DNA of 64,000 nucleotides from contig JAJXXT010000071.1 of the NCBI GenBank assembly GCA_021780935.1, positions 94,975-158,974 of the forward strand. The letters run 5' to 3'. Under the pieces are notes generated by a model that worked only from the letters and a program-made list of their open reading frames with translations, ran no database searches and was not told the origin of the DNA. This document shows, piece after piece, positions 1 to 11,025 of this stretch; position 1 is the stretch's first letter, and every line of letters starts with the position of its first letter. Origin of the DNA: Pseudomonadota bacterium (GTDB lineage: Bacteria; Pseudomonadota; Alphaproteobacteria; Acetobacterales; Acetobacteraceae). A program made the translations under genes and the position numbers.

Positions 1-747
1 GTTTCGATGCGGCTGCGCGCCACGCCGCGCGACGGTGGGTACGTGCTCGACGGCACCAAGATGTGGATTACCAACGGGCCGGACGCCGATGTGCTGGTGG
101 TCTATGCCAAGACCGATCCCGAGGCGGGCAAGCGCGGCATCACGGCGTTCCTGGTCGAGCGCACCATGCTCGGCTTCTCCTGCGCGCAGAAGCTCGACAA
201 GCTCGGCATGCGCGGCTCCAACACCGGGGAGCTGGTGTTCGATGGCTGTCACGTTCCCGCATCCAACGTGCTGGGTGCGGTGGGCGGCGGCGTTGGCGTG
301 CTGATGAGCGGGCTCGACTACGAGCGCGCGGTGCTCGCGGCGGGGCCGCTGGGCATCATGCAGGCCTGCCTCGATGCGGTGCTGCCCTACCTGCACGAGC
401 GGCGGCAATTCGGCCAGGCGATCGGCGAGTTTCAGTTGATGCAGGCCAAGATCGCGGACATGTACACGACGATGAACGCCGCGAAATCCTACGTCTATGC
501 GGTGGCCCAGGCCTGCGACCGCGGGCGGACGACGCGCAAGGATGCGGCCGGCGCCATCCTCTATGCCGCGGAGAAGGCGACGTGGATGGCGCTGGAGGCG
601 ATCCAGTGCCTCGGCGGCAACGGCTATATCAACGACTACCCGACCGGGCGGCTGCTGCGCGATGCGAAACTATACGAGATCGGCGCCGGCACATCCGAAA
701 TCCGGCGGATGCTGATCGGACGCGAGCTGTTCGCCGAGACCGCATGA
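1..747 (+). CDS. ivd: Isovaleryl-CoA dehydrogenase, C-terminal part (5' end outside window)
   Basis: Flavoprotein that oxidises isovaleryl-CoA to 3-methylcrotonyl-CoA in leucine breakdown. The reading frame is already open at base 1, so the gene starts to the left. The visible 248 codons carry the acyl-CoA dehydrogenase middle and C-terminal domains: [19 protein letters not shown], the [12 protein letters not shown] segment, the [12 protein letters not shown] loop typical of isovaleryl-CoA dehydrogenases, and the terminal [19 protein letters not shown] signature. The stop codon overlaps the start of mccB by four bases (ATGA), and the two carboxylase genes follow, which supports the leucine-pathway assignment over a generic acyl-CoA dehydrogenase. 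Confidence 0.93.
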   Translation, partial: VSMRLRATPRDGGYVLDGTKMWITNGPDADVLVVYAKTDPEAGKRGITAFLVERTMLGFSCAQKLDKLGMRGSNTGELVFDGCHVPASNVLGAVGGGVGVLMSGLDYERAVLAAGPLGIMQACLDAVLPYLHERRQFGQAIGEFQLMQAKIADMYTTMNAAKSYVYAVAQACDRGRTTRKDAAGAILYAAEKATWMALEAIQCLGGNGYINDYPTGRLLRDAKLYEIGAGTSEIRRMLIGRELFAETA

Positions 748-2345
748 TGACGTTCCGTTCGGAAATCGACCCGCGCTCGCCGACATTCCGTGCCAATGCC
801 GCCGCCATGGCGGGGCTGGTTGAGGATCTGCGCGCGACCGTGGCGAAGGCGGCGCTGGGCGGTGGCGAGGCCGCGCGACAACGCCACCTTTCCCGTGGCA
901 AGATGCTGCCGCGCGCGCGGGTGGCCAGCCTGCTCGACCCCGGCACGCCGTTTCTCGAACTCTCGCAGCTTGCCGCCCACGGAATGCACGGCGGCGAGGT
1001 GCCGGCGGGCGGCATCCTGACCGGCATCGGGCGCGTCGCCGGGCGGCTTTGCGTCGTCGTCTGCAACGATGCGACGGTGAAGGGCGGCACGTATTACCCG
1101 ATCACGGTCAAAAAACATCTGCGCGCGCAGGAAATCGCGCGGGAAAACCGACTGCCTTGCGTCTATCTCGTCGATTCCGGCGGTGCCAACCTGCCGAACC
1201 AGGACGAGGTGTTTCCGGACCGCGAGCATTTTGGCCGCATTTTCTTCAACCAGGCGCGGATGTCGGCCGAGGGCATCGGCCAGGTCGCCGTGGTGATGGG
1301 TTCCTGCACCGCCGGTGGCGCCTATGTGCCGGCGATGTCGGACCAGAGCATCATCGTGCGCAACCAGGGCACGATCTTTCTCGGCGGCCCGCCGCTGGTG
1401 AAGGCCGCGACCGGCGAGATCGTTTCGGCGGAGGAACTCGGGGGCGCTGAGGTTCATGCCCGCGTCTCGGGCGTGGTCGATCACCTGGCCGAGAACGACG
1501 CGCATGCGCTTGGCCTGGCACGGCGCATCGTCGCCACCATGCCGGAAAATCTTGCGCCGCCCCCCTCGGCGTCGCGCCTACCGTTGCTCTCGCCGGCCGA
1601 TCTCGGCGGCATCGTGCCCACCGACCGGCGCATTCCTTTCGACGTGCGCGAGATCATCGCCCGCCTCGTGGATGCCAGCGCCTTCGAGGAGTTCAAACGC
1701 GACTACGCCACCACCATCGTCACCTGCTTTGCGACGATCGGCGGCTACCCCGTCGGTATCGTCGCCAATAACGGCATTCTGTTCAGCGAGTCCGCGCTTA
1801 AGGCGGCGCATTTCATCGAGTTGTGCGACCAGCGGAACATTCCGCTGCTGTTCCTTCAGAACATCACCGGCTTCATGGTCGGCCGCAAATACGAGCAGGG
1901 TGGCATCGCCAGGGATGGCGCCAAGATGGTGACCGCCGTTGCGACGGCGCGGGTGCCGAAGTTCACTGTCATCATCGGCGGCAGTTTCGGCGCTGGCAAT
2001 TACGGCATGTGTGGGCGCGCCTACCAGCCGCGGCTGCTGTTCCTATGGCCCAACGCGCGCATTTCCGTGATGGGCGGCGAGCAGGCGGCGAGCGTGCTGG
2101 CGACGGTGCGCCGCGACGCGATGGAGGCGCGCGGCGAGGCCTGGGCCGTCGAGGCGGAGGAGGCGTTCAAGGCGCCGATCCGCGCGCAGTATGAAACCCA
2201 GGGCCACCCCTACTACGCCACCGCCCGGCTGTGGGACGACGGCGTGATCGCGCCCGGGGACACGCGCCGGGTGCTGACGCTGGGGCTCGCCATGGCCGCC
2301 GGCGCGCCGGAACCGGCGGGCCGCTTTGGCGTGTTCCGGATGTGA
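744..2345 (+). CDS. mccB: Methylcrotonoyl-CoA carboxylase beta (carboxyltransferase) subunit
   Basis: Transfers the carboxyl group from biotin to 3-methylcrotonyl-CoA. The 533-residue product has the usual length for this subunit and shows the two-part crotonase-like carboxyltransferase fold: [19 protein letters not shown] and [15 protein letters not shown] in the N half, and [24 protein letters not shown] plus [16 protein letters not shown] in the C half (split here for length). The frame is open well upstream inside ivd, but the ATG at 744, overlapping the ivd stop, begins [10 protein letters not shown] and is the natural start. The stop is followed two bases later by mccA, so ivd-mccB-mccA form one transcription unit. 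Confidence 0.95.
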   Translation: MMTFRSEIDPRSPTFRANAAAMAGLVEDLRATVAKAALGGGEAARQRHLSRGKMLPRARVASLLDPGTPFLELSQLAAHGMHGGEVPAGGILTGIGRVAGRLCVVVCNDATVKGGTYYPITVKKHLRAQEIARENRLPCVYLVDSGGANLPNQDEVFPDREHFGRIFFNQARMSAEGIGQVAVVMGSCTAGGAYVPAMSDQSIIVRNQGTIFLGGPPLVKAATGEIVSAEELGGAEVHARVSGVVDHLAENDAHALGLARRIVATMPENLAPPPSASRLPLLSPADLGGIVPTDRRIPFDVREIIARLVDASAFEEFKRDYATTIVTCFATIGGYPVGIVANNGILFSESALKAAHFIELCDQRNIPLLFLQNITGFMVGRKYEQGGIARDGAKMVTAVATARVPKFTVIIGGSFGAGNYGMCGRAYQPRLLFLWPNARISVMGGEQAASVLATVRRDAMEARGEAWAVEAEEAFKAPIRAQYETQGHPYYATARLWDDGVIAPGDTRRVLTLGLAMAAGAPEPAGRFGVFRM

Positions 2346-2347
2346 CG

Positions 2348-4285
<1,938 letters not shown>

Positions 4286-4438
4286 TCCCGAGTCCGCTGC
4301 TCCGGGCGGGTTTTGTTGCATTGCGGCGGACAGAATCTTGCTTGGCCAGGGTCGCTTGGCGCGGCGTTGCCCCCACTTCGCCCGCCGCCACGACACCTCG
4401 CTGCGAAGTTGCCCCCGGTCGCGAATGTTTGTGGATTG

Positions 4439-4455
4439 GGACAGAAATTCTGTCC
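4439..4455. promoter_or_regulatory. 17-bp perfect palindrome upstream of the indolepyruvate oxidoreductase gene
   Basis: GGACAGAAATTCTGTCC is an odd palindrome with 8-bp arms around one central base, 65 bp before the start at 4520. An identical single arm, GGACAGAA, occurs at 4328-4335 in the same 234-bp gap. The pair looks like a repressor or activator operator; the regulator is not identifiable from the window. Confidence 0.5.
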
Positions 4456-4519
4456 TAACTTCAGCGCCGATCGCGCATAGTTCGATAGGGACGGCGTTGG
4501 ATCGGGGGAGACGGCGAGC

Positions 4520-7500
4520 ATGAAGCACGCACAGGCATCGCTGGCGGACAAGTATCGCATCGACAGCGACCGTTTCTACGTCACCGGCACGCAGGCCCTG
4601 GTGCGCCTGCCGCTGCTGCAGCGCGCGCTGGACCGCCGCGCGGGGCTGAATACCGGTGGCTTCGTCAGCGGCTATCGCGGCTCGCCGCTCGGCCAGGTCG
4701 ATATCCAGATGTGGGCGGCCAAGGCCCAGCTTGCCGAGCACGATATCCGCTTCCAGCCCGGCGTGAACGAGGAGCTGGCGGCGACCGCGGTCTGGGGCAC
4801 GCAGCAGGTCACGCTGTTTCCCGCCGCGCGTGTCGACGGTGTCTTCGCCTACTGGTACGGCAAGGGGCCGGGCGTCGATCGTTGCGGCGACGTGTTCAAG
4901 CACGCGAACTATGCCGGCACCTCGCGCCATGGCGGCGTGCTGCTGATGGCCGGCGACGACCATGCCTGCAAATCCTCGACCATTCCGCACCAGAGCGAGC
5001 AGGCCTTCATCGCCGCCGGCTGCCCGGTGCTGGTCCCGGCCGATATCGGCGAACTGCTGGAGCTTGGGCTGCATGGCTGGGCGATGTCGCGCTGGTCCGG
5101 CCGCTATGTCGGGTTCAAAACGGTCGCCGATGTCGTCGATTCCTCGGCGAGCGTGGGCTTCGGCCTCGACGGTTTCGTGCCGGTGCTGCCAGAGGGCCCG
5201 CACCCCGATGTGTCGATCCGCCTGCACGACACGCCGCTGGAGCAGGAGGCGAGGGCGCTCACCATCGGCCTGCCGGCGGCCCTCGCCTATGCCCGCGCCA
5301 ACCGCCTCGACCGCGTGCTGCGCGCGGATGCCGGGGCTCGTCTCGGTATCGTCACGGTCGGCAAATCCTTCCACGACACGCGCCAGGCTCTGGCGGAGCT
5401 GGGCGAGCCCGGCGGCATCCGCCTGCTCAAGCTCGCCATGGCCTGGCCGCTCGACCCCGCGACCATCCGCGCGTTCGCCGACGGGCTTGAGGAGATTCTG
5501 GTCATCGAGGAAAAGGCGCCGCTGATCGAGGCGCAGATCCGCGACATCCTCTACCCGCTCGCCGAGCGCCCGCGCGTGGTCGGCAAGACCGACGAGACGG
5601 GTGCAGAACTGCTGCGCCGCGGCGGCGACTTTTCCTCCGCCGACATCGCGCGCGCCGCGGGCTCCCGGCTCGCCCGTTTCGCCTCCACCGAGGCGATCGC
5701 GGCGCATCTGGCCTTTCTGGATGCGCAGTCGCGCGCCAACGCGACGGTGGAGGTGCTGGCGACGCGCCGGCCGTTCTATTGCAGCGGCTGCCCGCACAAC
5801 ACCTCGACGCGCGTGCCCGACGGATCGCGCGCCCTTGCCGGCATCGGCTGCCACACCCTCGCGATGTGGATGGACCGTTCCACCGACACGGTCAGCCAGA
5901 TGGGCGGCGAGGGCATGGCCTGGGTCGGGCAGGCGCCGTTCACCGAGGAAAAGCACGTCTTCGCCAATCTCGGTGACGGCACGTATTTTCATTCCGGCCT
6001 CATGGCGATCCGCGCGGCGGTCAGCGCCGGCGTCAACATCACCTACAAGCTGCTGTTCAACGACGCCGTCGCGATGACCGGCGGCCAGCATGTCGATGGC
6101 CAGCTCAACGTGCCGCAGATCACCCGCCAGCTCGCCGCCGAGGGCGTGGTCGCCATCGCGGTGGTGACGGACGAGCCGGAAAAACACGCGTCGGTGACCG
6201 ATTTCGCTCCCGGTGTCACGGTGCATCACCGAAATGCGCTGGAGGCGGTGGAGCGGCGCTTCCGCGAGACCGAGGGCTGCACGGTGCTGATCTACGACCA
6301 GACCTGCGCCTCCGAAAAACGTCGCCGGCGCAAGCGCGGGCAGTTTCCGGACCCCGACAAGCGCGTGTTCATCAACGCCGAGGTCTGCGAGGGCTGCGGC
6401 GATTGCTCGCGCGCCTCCAACTGCATTTCGGTCGCCCCGCTGGAGACGCCGCTCGGGACGAAGCGGCGCATCGACCAGGCGAGTTGCAACAAGGATTTCT
6501 CGTGCATCGAGGGTTTCTGCCCGAGCTTCGTCACCGTGCATGGTGCGAAGCTGCACCGCCGGGCCGCCACGGCCCCGGCCGAGATGCCGCTGTCCGAGCC
6601 GTCGCTGCCGGCGCTCGACAAGCCCTATGACATCCTGGTCACCGGCATCGGCGGCACCGGCATCGTCACCATCGGCGCGCTGCTGGGCATGGCGGCGCAT
6701 CTCGATGGCGTGGCCGTCACCGTGCTCGACATGATGGGCCTCGCGCAGAAGGGCGGCAGCGTCTGGAGCCATGTGCGCCTCGGCGCCGATGCCGCCTCGT
6801 TGCAAGGCCTGCGCGTCGGGCGTGGGCAGGCGGACCTGCTGCTCGCCGCCGATATCGTCACCGCCGCCTCCCGCGACACGCTCGCCGCCCTGCGCGCCGA
6901 TGGCAGCCGCGTGGTGCTCAACACCAACGAGGCGCCAACGGCCGATTTCGTGATGGATACGAACACGAAACTTCCCGCGGCCCGGCTGCGCGCGGCGATG
7001 GAGCGTGCCTCGGCGAGCCTCGATGCGATCGACGCGACGGCGCTGGCCAGCGCGCTTACCGGCGATGCGATCGGCGCCAACCTGCTGCTGCTCGGCTATG
7101 CGTGGCAGAAGGGTGCGGTGCCGCTATCGCACGAGGCGCTGTTGCGCGCGATCGAGCTCAACGGCCAGGCCGTGGAGGCGAACAAGGCGGCGTTTCTGTG
7201 GGGCCGTATCGCCGCCGCCGACCCCGCCCGGGCTGCGCGCGAGGCCGGGCTGCGCGCGCCATCCCCGCCGATGACGCTCGACGAAACGATCGCCGACCGC
7301 GTGGCGCGGCTCACCGACTATGGCGGGCGGCGGCTCGCGCGGCGCTACAGCGCGCTGGTGGCCACGGCGCGCGAGGCGGAGGCGCGGGCGGCACCTGGCT
7401 CGACTGCGCTCACCGCCGCCGTTGCGATCGGCTTCTACCGCCTGCTCGCGATCAAGGACGAGTGGGAGGTGGCGCGCCTCTACGCCGCACCCGCGTTCCG

Positions 7501-7930
7501 CGCCTCGCTCGCGGCACAGTTCGGCGCCTGGAAACATCTTGAATTCAACCTCGCACCGCCGCTCCTCGCCCGCCGTGACAAGGCAACCGGCCACCTGGTC
7601 AAGCGTCGCTATGGCCCGGCGATGATGCAGGGCTTCCGCCTGCTCGCCGCCCTGCGCTTCCTGCGCGCAACACCGCTCGACCCGTTCGCGCGCACCGCCG
7701 AGCGGCGGGCGGAGCGCGCGCTGATCGGCCAGTACGAGGCGGATCTCGCGACCCTCCTTGCCGGGCTCACCGCCGCCCGCCTGACGCTCGCGACCGAGAT
7801 CGCCTCCCTGCCCGAGACCATCCGCGGCTATGGCCACGTCAAGGAAAAATCCATGCGCGAGGTGGCGCTGCGCCGCGCCCGCCTGCTCGATGCCTGGGCC
7901 AACCCACCGGTGGCGATGGCGGCGGAGTAG
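4520..7930 (+). CDS. Indolepyruvate:ferredoxin oxidoreductase, fused alpha-gamma form
   Basis: Thiamine-pyrophosphate iron-sulfur enzyme that oxidatively decarboxylates aryl- or branched-chain 2-oxo acids to the acyl-CoA, passing electrons to ferredoxin. The 1136-residue product fuses the IorA- and IorB-type parts: an N-terminal 2-oxoacid oxidoreductase region (SGYRGSPLGQVD, FQPGVNEELAATAVWG), a TPP-binding region (NLGDGTYFHSG), a cysteine-rich ferredoxin-like stretch near residues 618-680 (VCEGCGDCSRASNC and FSCIEGFCPSF) and a Rossmann-like gamma domain (GIGGTGIVTIGALLG). ATG 4520 has a purine-rich GGGGGAGA about 10 bases upstream. It follows the leucine genes, which fits amino-acid catabolism. 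A palindrome at 4439-4455 may control it. Confidence 0.92.
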   Translation: MKHAQASLADKYRIDSDRFYVTGTQALVRLPLLQRALDRRAGLNTGGFVSGYRGSPLGQVDIQMWAAKAQLAEHDIRFQPGVNEELAATAVWGTQQVTLFPAARVDGVFAYWYGKGPGVDRCGDVFKHANYAGTSRHGGVLLMAGDDHACKSSTIPHQSEQAFIAAGCPVLVPADIGELLELGLHGWAMSRWSGRYVGFKTVADVVDSSASVGFGLDGFVPVLPEGPHPDVSIRLHDTPLEQEARALTIGLPAALAYARANRLDRVLRADAGARLGIVTVGKSFHDTRQALAELGEPGGIRLLKLAMAWPLDPATIRAFADGLEEILVIEEKAPLIEAQIRDILYPLAERPRVVGKTDETGAELLRRGGDFSSADIARAAGSRLARFASTEAIAAHLAFLDAQSRANATVEVLATRRPFYCSGCPHNTSTRVPDGSRALAGIGCHTLAMWMDRSTDTVSQMGGEGMAWVGQAPFTEEKHVFANLGDGTYFHSGLMAIRAAVSAGVNITYKLLFNDAVAMTGGQHVDGQLNVPQITRQLAAEGVVAIAVVTDEPEKHASVTDFAPGVTVHHRNALEAVERRFRETEGCTVLIYDQTCASEKRRRRKRGQFPDPDKRVFINAEVCEGCGDCSRASNCISVAPLETPLGTKRRIDQASCNKDFSCIEGFCPSFVTVHGAKLHRRAATAPAEMPLSEPSLPALDKPYDILVTGIGGTGIVTIGALLGMAAHLDGVAVTVLDMMGLAQKGGSVWSHVRLGADAASLQGLRVGRGQADLLLAADIVTAASRDTLAALRADGSRVVLNTNEAPTADFVMDTNTKLPAARLRAAMERASASLDAIDATALASALTGDAIGANLLLLGYAWQKGAVPLSHEALLRAIELNGQAVEANKAAFLWGRIAAADPARAAREAGLRAPSPPMTLDETIADRVARLTDYGGRRLARRYSALVATAREAEARAAPGSTALTAAVAIGFYRLLAIKDEWEVARLYAAPAFRASLAAQFGAWKHLEFNLAPPLLARRDKATGHLVKRRYGPAMMQGFRLLAALRFLRATPLDPFARTAERRAERALIGQYEADLATLLAGLTAARLTLATEIASLPETIRGYGHVKEKSMREVALRRARLLDAWANPPVAMAAE

Positions 7931-7962
7931 ACGCGCCGCCCACGACGTGGCATCCGCCGCGA

Positions 7963-9174
7963 ATGACCGCCATCCCCGAGATCCTCGCCCCGCTGCGTGC
8001 CGAGCAGCAGGAATTCCTTGCCGCCCTCGTGCGCACGCCGTCCGACAACCCGCCGGGCGATTGCGCGCCGCACGCCGAGGTGACCGCCTCGCTGCTGGAG
8101 CGCCTCGGCTTCACCGTCGAGCGCAATGGGGTGCCGGCGGCGGACTGTGCGGCGGTCGGCATGCGCAGCGCCACCAACCTCATCGTCCGCCACCGTTTCG
8201 GCCCTGGCCCGACCATCGCGCTGAACGCGCATGGCGACGTGGTGCCGCCCGGCGAGGGCTGGACCGCCGCCCCCTACGGCGCCGAAATCCGCGATGGCTG
8301 GATGTACGGGCGCGGCGCCGCCGTCTCCAAGAGCGACATCGCGACCTATGCCTACGCGTTGCTGGCGCTGATCCGCTCCGAGGTGCCGCTTGCCGGCACG
8401 GTCGAGCTGCACATCACCTACGACGAGGAATCCGGCGGCGAGATCGGCCCCGCGCGCCTGCTCGCCGAGGGCCTGACAAAGCCCGATCTCGCGATCGGCG
8501 CAGGGTTTTCCTATGCCGTGACCGAGGCCCATAACGGCTGCCTGCATCTGGAGGTCGAGGTGCGCGGCCGCTCAGCCCACGCCGCGCGGCCCTGGACGGG
8601 CATCGACGCGCTGGAGGCCGCGACCGCCATCCTCGCGCGGCTCTATGCGTGGCGGCAGGGCCTGGCCGCCCGCGCCTCGGCGGTGCCGGGCATCGGCGCG
8701 CCGCAATTGACGATCGGGCTGATCGAGGGCGGCATCAACACCAACGTGGTGCCGGACCGGGTGACGTTCCGCCTCGACCGCCGCATCGTGCCGGAGGAGG
8801 CGCCGGACGCGGTGGAGGCGGAGCTGCGCGAGGTCATCGCCGGCGTGAAGGTGGGCGAGGCGAGCATTGCCGTGCGCCGCATCCTGCTCGCCCGCCCGCT
8901 GGTGCCCGATGCGCGGGCGAAGCGCCTCACGGCGCTGCTCTGTGCCCATGCCCAGCGCGTGCTCGGCACCGAGATCCCGGCGCAGGGCGTGGCGCTCTAC
9001 ACCGATGCGCGCCACTACGCCGCCGCCGGCGTGCCCATCGTGCTCTATGGCGCGGGGCCGCGCAGCATCGAGGAAGCGAACGCGCATCGCGCCGATGAGC
9101 GGGTGAAGCTCGCGGACCTGTTCGCCGCCACCGAGGTGGTCGCGGCGACGCTGGCCGACCTGCTGGCCGCTTGA
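7963..9174 (+). CDS. M20-family metallopeptidase / deacylase (ArgE/DapE type)
   Basis: Zinc-dependent amidohydrolase of the ArgE/DapE/ACY1 family, 403 residues. The first metal-binding segment is NAHGDVVPPGEGW, the catalytic glutamate segment is YDEESGGEIGPA, and the dimerisation-domain histidine lies in GRSAHAARPWTGIDA. The ligand-bearing C-terminal segment reads LYTDARHYAAAGVPIVLYGAG. The actual substrate cannot be told from sequence; N-acyl amino acids or short dipeptide-like amides are normal for the family. It begins 32 bases after the oxidoreductase stop and may be cotranscribed with it. Confidence 0.85.
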   Translation: MTAIPEILAPLRAEQQEFLAALVRTPSDNPPGDCAPHAEVTASLLERLGFTVERNGVPAADCAAVGMRSATNLIVRHRFGPGPTIALNAHGDVVPPGEGWTAAPYGAEIRDGWMYGRGAAVSKSDIATYAYALLALIRSEVPLAGTVELHITYDEESGGEIGPARLLAEGLTKPDLAIGAGFSYAVTEAHNGCLHLEVEVRGRSAHAARPWTGIDALEAATAILARLYAWRQGLAARASAVPGIGAPQLTIGLIEGGINTNVVPDRVTFRLDRRIVPEEAPDAVEAELREVIAGVKVGEASIAVRRILLARPLVPDARAKRLTALLCAHAQRVLGTEIPAQGVALYTDARHYAAAGVPIVLYGAGPRSIEEANAHRADERVKLADLFAATEVVAATLADLLAA

Positions 9175-9202
9175 CGCATCGCCGAAGCATCCCCATACAT
9201 CG

Positions 9203-9214
9203 TTCGATATCGAA
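9203..9214. promoter_or_regulatory. 12-bp palindrome overlapping the ribosome-binding region of the FMN reductase gene
   Basis: TTCGATATCGAA is a perfect palindrome that runs directly into the GAAGGAG ribosome-binding site of the gene starting at 9224. Its position would let a bound protein block initiation, but a 12-bp palindrome can also arise by chance. Confidence 0.25.
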
Positions 9215-9223
9215 GGAGTTCCC

Positions 9224-9781
9224 ATGTCCAACCCGATTTCCGTCCTCGGCATCTCCGGCAGCGTGCGCAAGGGCAGCTACAACACCGCGCTGCTGCGCGC
9301 CGCCCAGGGCCTCGCACCCGCCGGCATGAGCATCGCCATTGCCGACATCTCGAAGCTGCCGCTCTATGACGGCGACCTCGAATCCAGCTCCGGCATTCCG
9401 CCGGTTGCCGAGGACCTGCGCGCGCGCATCCGCGCCGCCGACGCGGTGCTGATCGCGACGCCGGAATATAACGGCTCGTTCTCCGGCGCGCTCAAGAACG
9501 CGATCGACTGGGCCTCGCGCCCGCCGCACCAGGCCTTTGCCGCCAAGCCGGTGGCGATCATGGGGGCGAGCGGCGGCGCGCTCGGCACGGTGCGCTCGCA
9601 GGCGCATCTGCGCGACGTGCTGACCATGCTCGACGCCCGCATGGTCAATGCGCCGCAGGTTTTTGTCGGCGCGGCGCATACCAAGATCGAGGATGGCGTG
9701 CTGAAGGACCAGCCCTCGCTCGATTTCATCAAGACGCTGCTCGACAACCTCGCCGCCTGGGTCGCGACGCTGCGCGCCTGA
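9224..9781 (+). CDS. NADPH-dependent FMN reductase family protein
   Basis: Flavodoxin-like quinone/FMN reductase of 185 residues, cytoplasmic. The phosphate-binding loop SGSVRKGSYNTALLRAA near the N-terminus and the PEYNGSFSGALKNAIDW segment are characteristic of the ChrR/YieF/SsuE-like family; KPVAIMGASGGALGT is the third conserved region. A strong GAAGGAG lies at the correct distance from ATG 9224. Members reduce quinones, azo compounds or chromate; the physiological substrate here is unknown. The MFS gene starts 20 bases downstream. Confidence 0.9.
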   Translation: MSNPISVLGISGSVRKGSYNTALLRAAQGLAPAGMSIAIADISKLPLYDGDLESSSGIPPVAEDLRARIRAADAVLIATPEYNGSFSGALKNAIDWASRPPHQAFAAKPVAIMGASGGALGTVRSQAHLRDVLTMLDARMVNAPQVFVGAAHTKIEDGVLKDQPSLDFIKTLLDNLAAWVATLRA

Positions 9782-9801
9782 GGTGATGCCCGGCTGAGGC
9801 G

Positions 9802-11025
9802 TTGCCAAGCGGGCGCCTGCTCGCCGATCTCCGGCCGCTGCGGGAATCGGCGGGTTTCCGCCGGCTCTGGGCGGGGCAGACATTGTCGGGGGTCGGCTCG
9901 CAGGTGACCGCCGTCGCGGTGCCGATCCAGATCTACGAGCAGACACATTCCTCGCTGGCGGTGGGGCTCACCGGGCTTGCCGTCGGTGTGCCGGCGATTG
10001 CCGTCGGACTGCTGGGCGGGGTGATCGCGGACCGGGTGGAGCGGCGGGGGCTGGTCATCATCACCAGTGCCGCGCTGGCGCTGGTTTCGCTGGCGTTGAT
10101 GGCGCAGGCCGCCCTGGGGCTGGCCAGCGTGGCGCTGCTCTACGCGCTGCTGACCCTCCAATCCTGCGTGGTGGCGGTCGACGCGCCGGCGCGGCGCACC
10201 TTCACCCCGCGCCTGCTGCCGCCGGAGCGGCTGCTCGCGGCCTCGGCGCTGGCGCAGTTCTCCTATCAGGGCAGCACCATGCTGGGGCCGCTGCTGGCGG
10301 GGTTCATCATCGCCGGGGCTGGGCTGCCGGCGGCCTATGCGTTCGATGCGGTGAGCTTTGCCGCGGCACTCTGGGGCGTGCTGGGCCTGCCGCACATGCC
10401 GCCCGAGGGCGATGCTCGGCCTGGCTTTCGCGAGGCGCTCGACGGATTTCGTTTTGTTATGGCAACGCCGATCCTCGCCGCGATGGCGCTGACCGACATC
10501 GCGGCGATGGTGTTCGGCATGCCGCGCGCCCTATTCCCGGCCCTTGCCGCGACGCGCTTCGGCGGCGGGGCGGCGGCGGTCGGCATGCTCTATGCCGCGA
10601 TCGCCGTGGGCGGTGTCGTGGCATCGGTTTTCTCGGGTCCGCTGGCACGGGTGCGGCGCCAGGGCGTGCTGGTGGCCTGCGTCGCCGGTGCCTGGGGCCT
10701 GGCCACGGCGCTGTTCGCGCTGACCACCAGCCTCCCGCTCGCGCTGCTGCTCCTCGCGGCGGCGGGCGCGTGCGACCTCGTCAGCGTGGTGGTGCGCCAG
10801 ACCATGCAGCTCGTGCTGACGCCCGATGCGCTGCGCGGCCGTGTGGGCGCGTTCGGTTTCGCGGTGGGCAGCGGCGGGCCGCGGCTCGGCGACGTGGAAT
10901 CCGGCCTCGTCGCCTCGCTGTCGTCGCCGGTGATCAGTGCCGTGAGCGGCGGGCTCGCCTGCGTGGCCTGCGTGGCGCTGCTGGCCTGGCGGCTGCCCGC
11001 GATACGCCGCTACCGCGCGCCCTGA
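9802..11025 (+). CDS. MFS transporter, EntS-like exporter family
   Basis: Twelve-helix inner-membrane protein of 407 residues resembling the MFS_3/EntS branch (siderophore or drug export). The N-terminal FRRLWAGQTLSGVGSQVTAV and the loop RVERRGLVIITSAALAL between helices are typical. In-frame TGA at 9784 and lack of any ATG/GTG before it leave TTG 9802 as the start, giving MPSGRLLADLRPLR. It follows the FMN reductase gene closely. Its 3' end overlaps the convergent dehydratase gene by 16 bases. Confidence 0.87.
   Translation: MPSGRLLADLRPLRESAGFRRLWAGQTLSGVGSQVTAVAVPIQIYEQTHSSLAVGLTGLAVGVPAIAVGLLGGVIADRVERRGLVIITSAALALVSLALMAQAALGLASVALLYALLTLQSCVVAVDAPARRTFTPRLLPPERLLAASALAQFSYQGSTMLGPLLAGFIIAGAGLPAAYAFDAVSFAAALWGVLGLPHMPPEGDARPGFREALDGFRFVMATPILAAMALTDIAAMVFGMPRALFPALAATRFGGGAAAVGMLYAAIAVGGVVASVFSGPLARVRRQGVLVACVAGAWGLATALFALTTSLPLALLLLAAAGACDLVSVVVRQTMQLVLTPDALRGRVGAFGFAVGSGGPRLGDVESGLVASLSSPVISAVSGGLACVACVALLAWRLPAIRRYRAP

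Noticed and set aside
9784..9801. GTG at 9784 as MFS start
   Set aside because: In the MFS frame 9784 is TGA, a stop; the GTG seen at 9784 overlaps it in a misread of phase. TTG 9802 is the first usable start.
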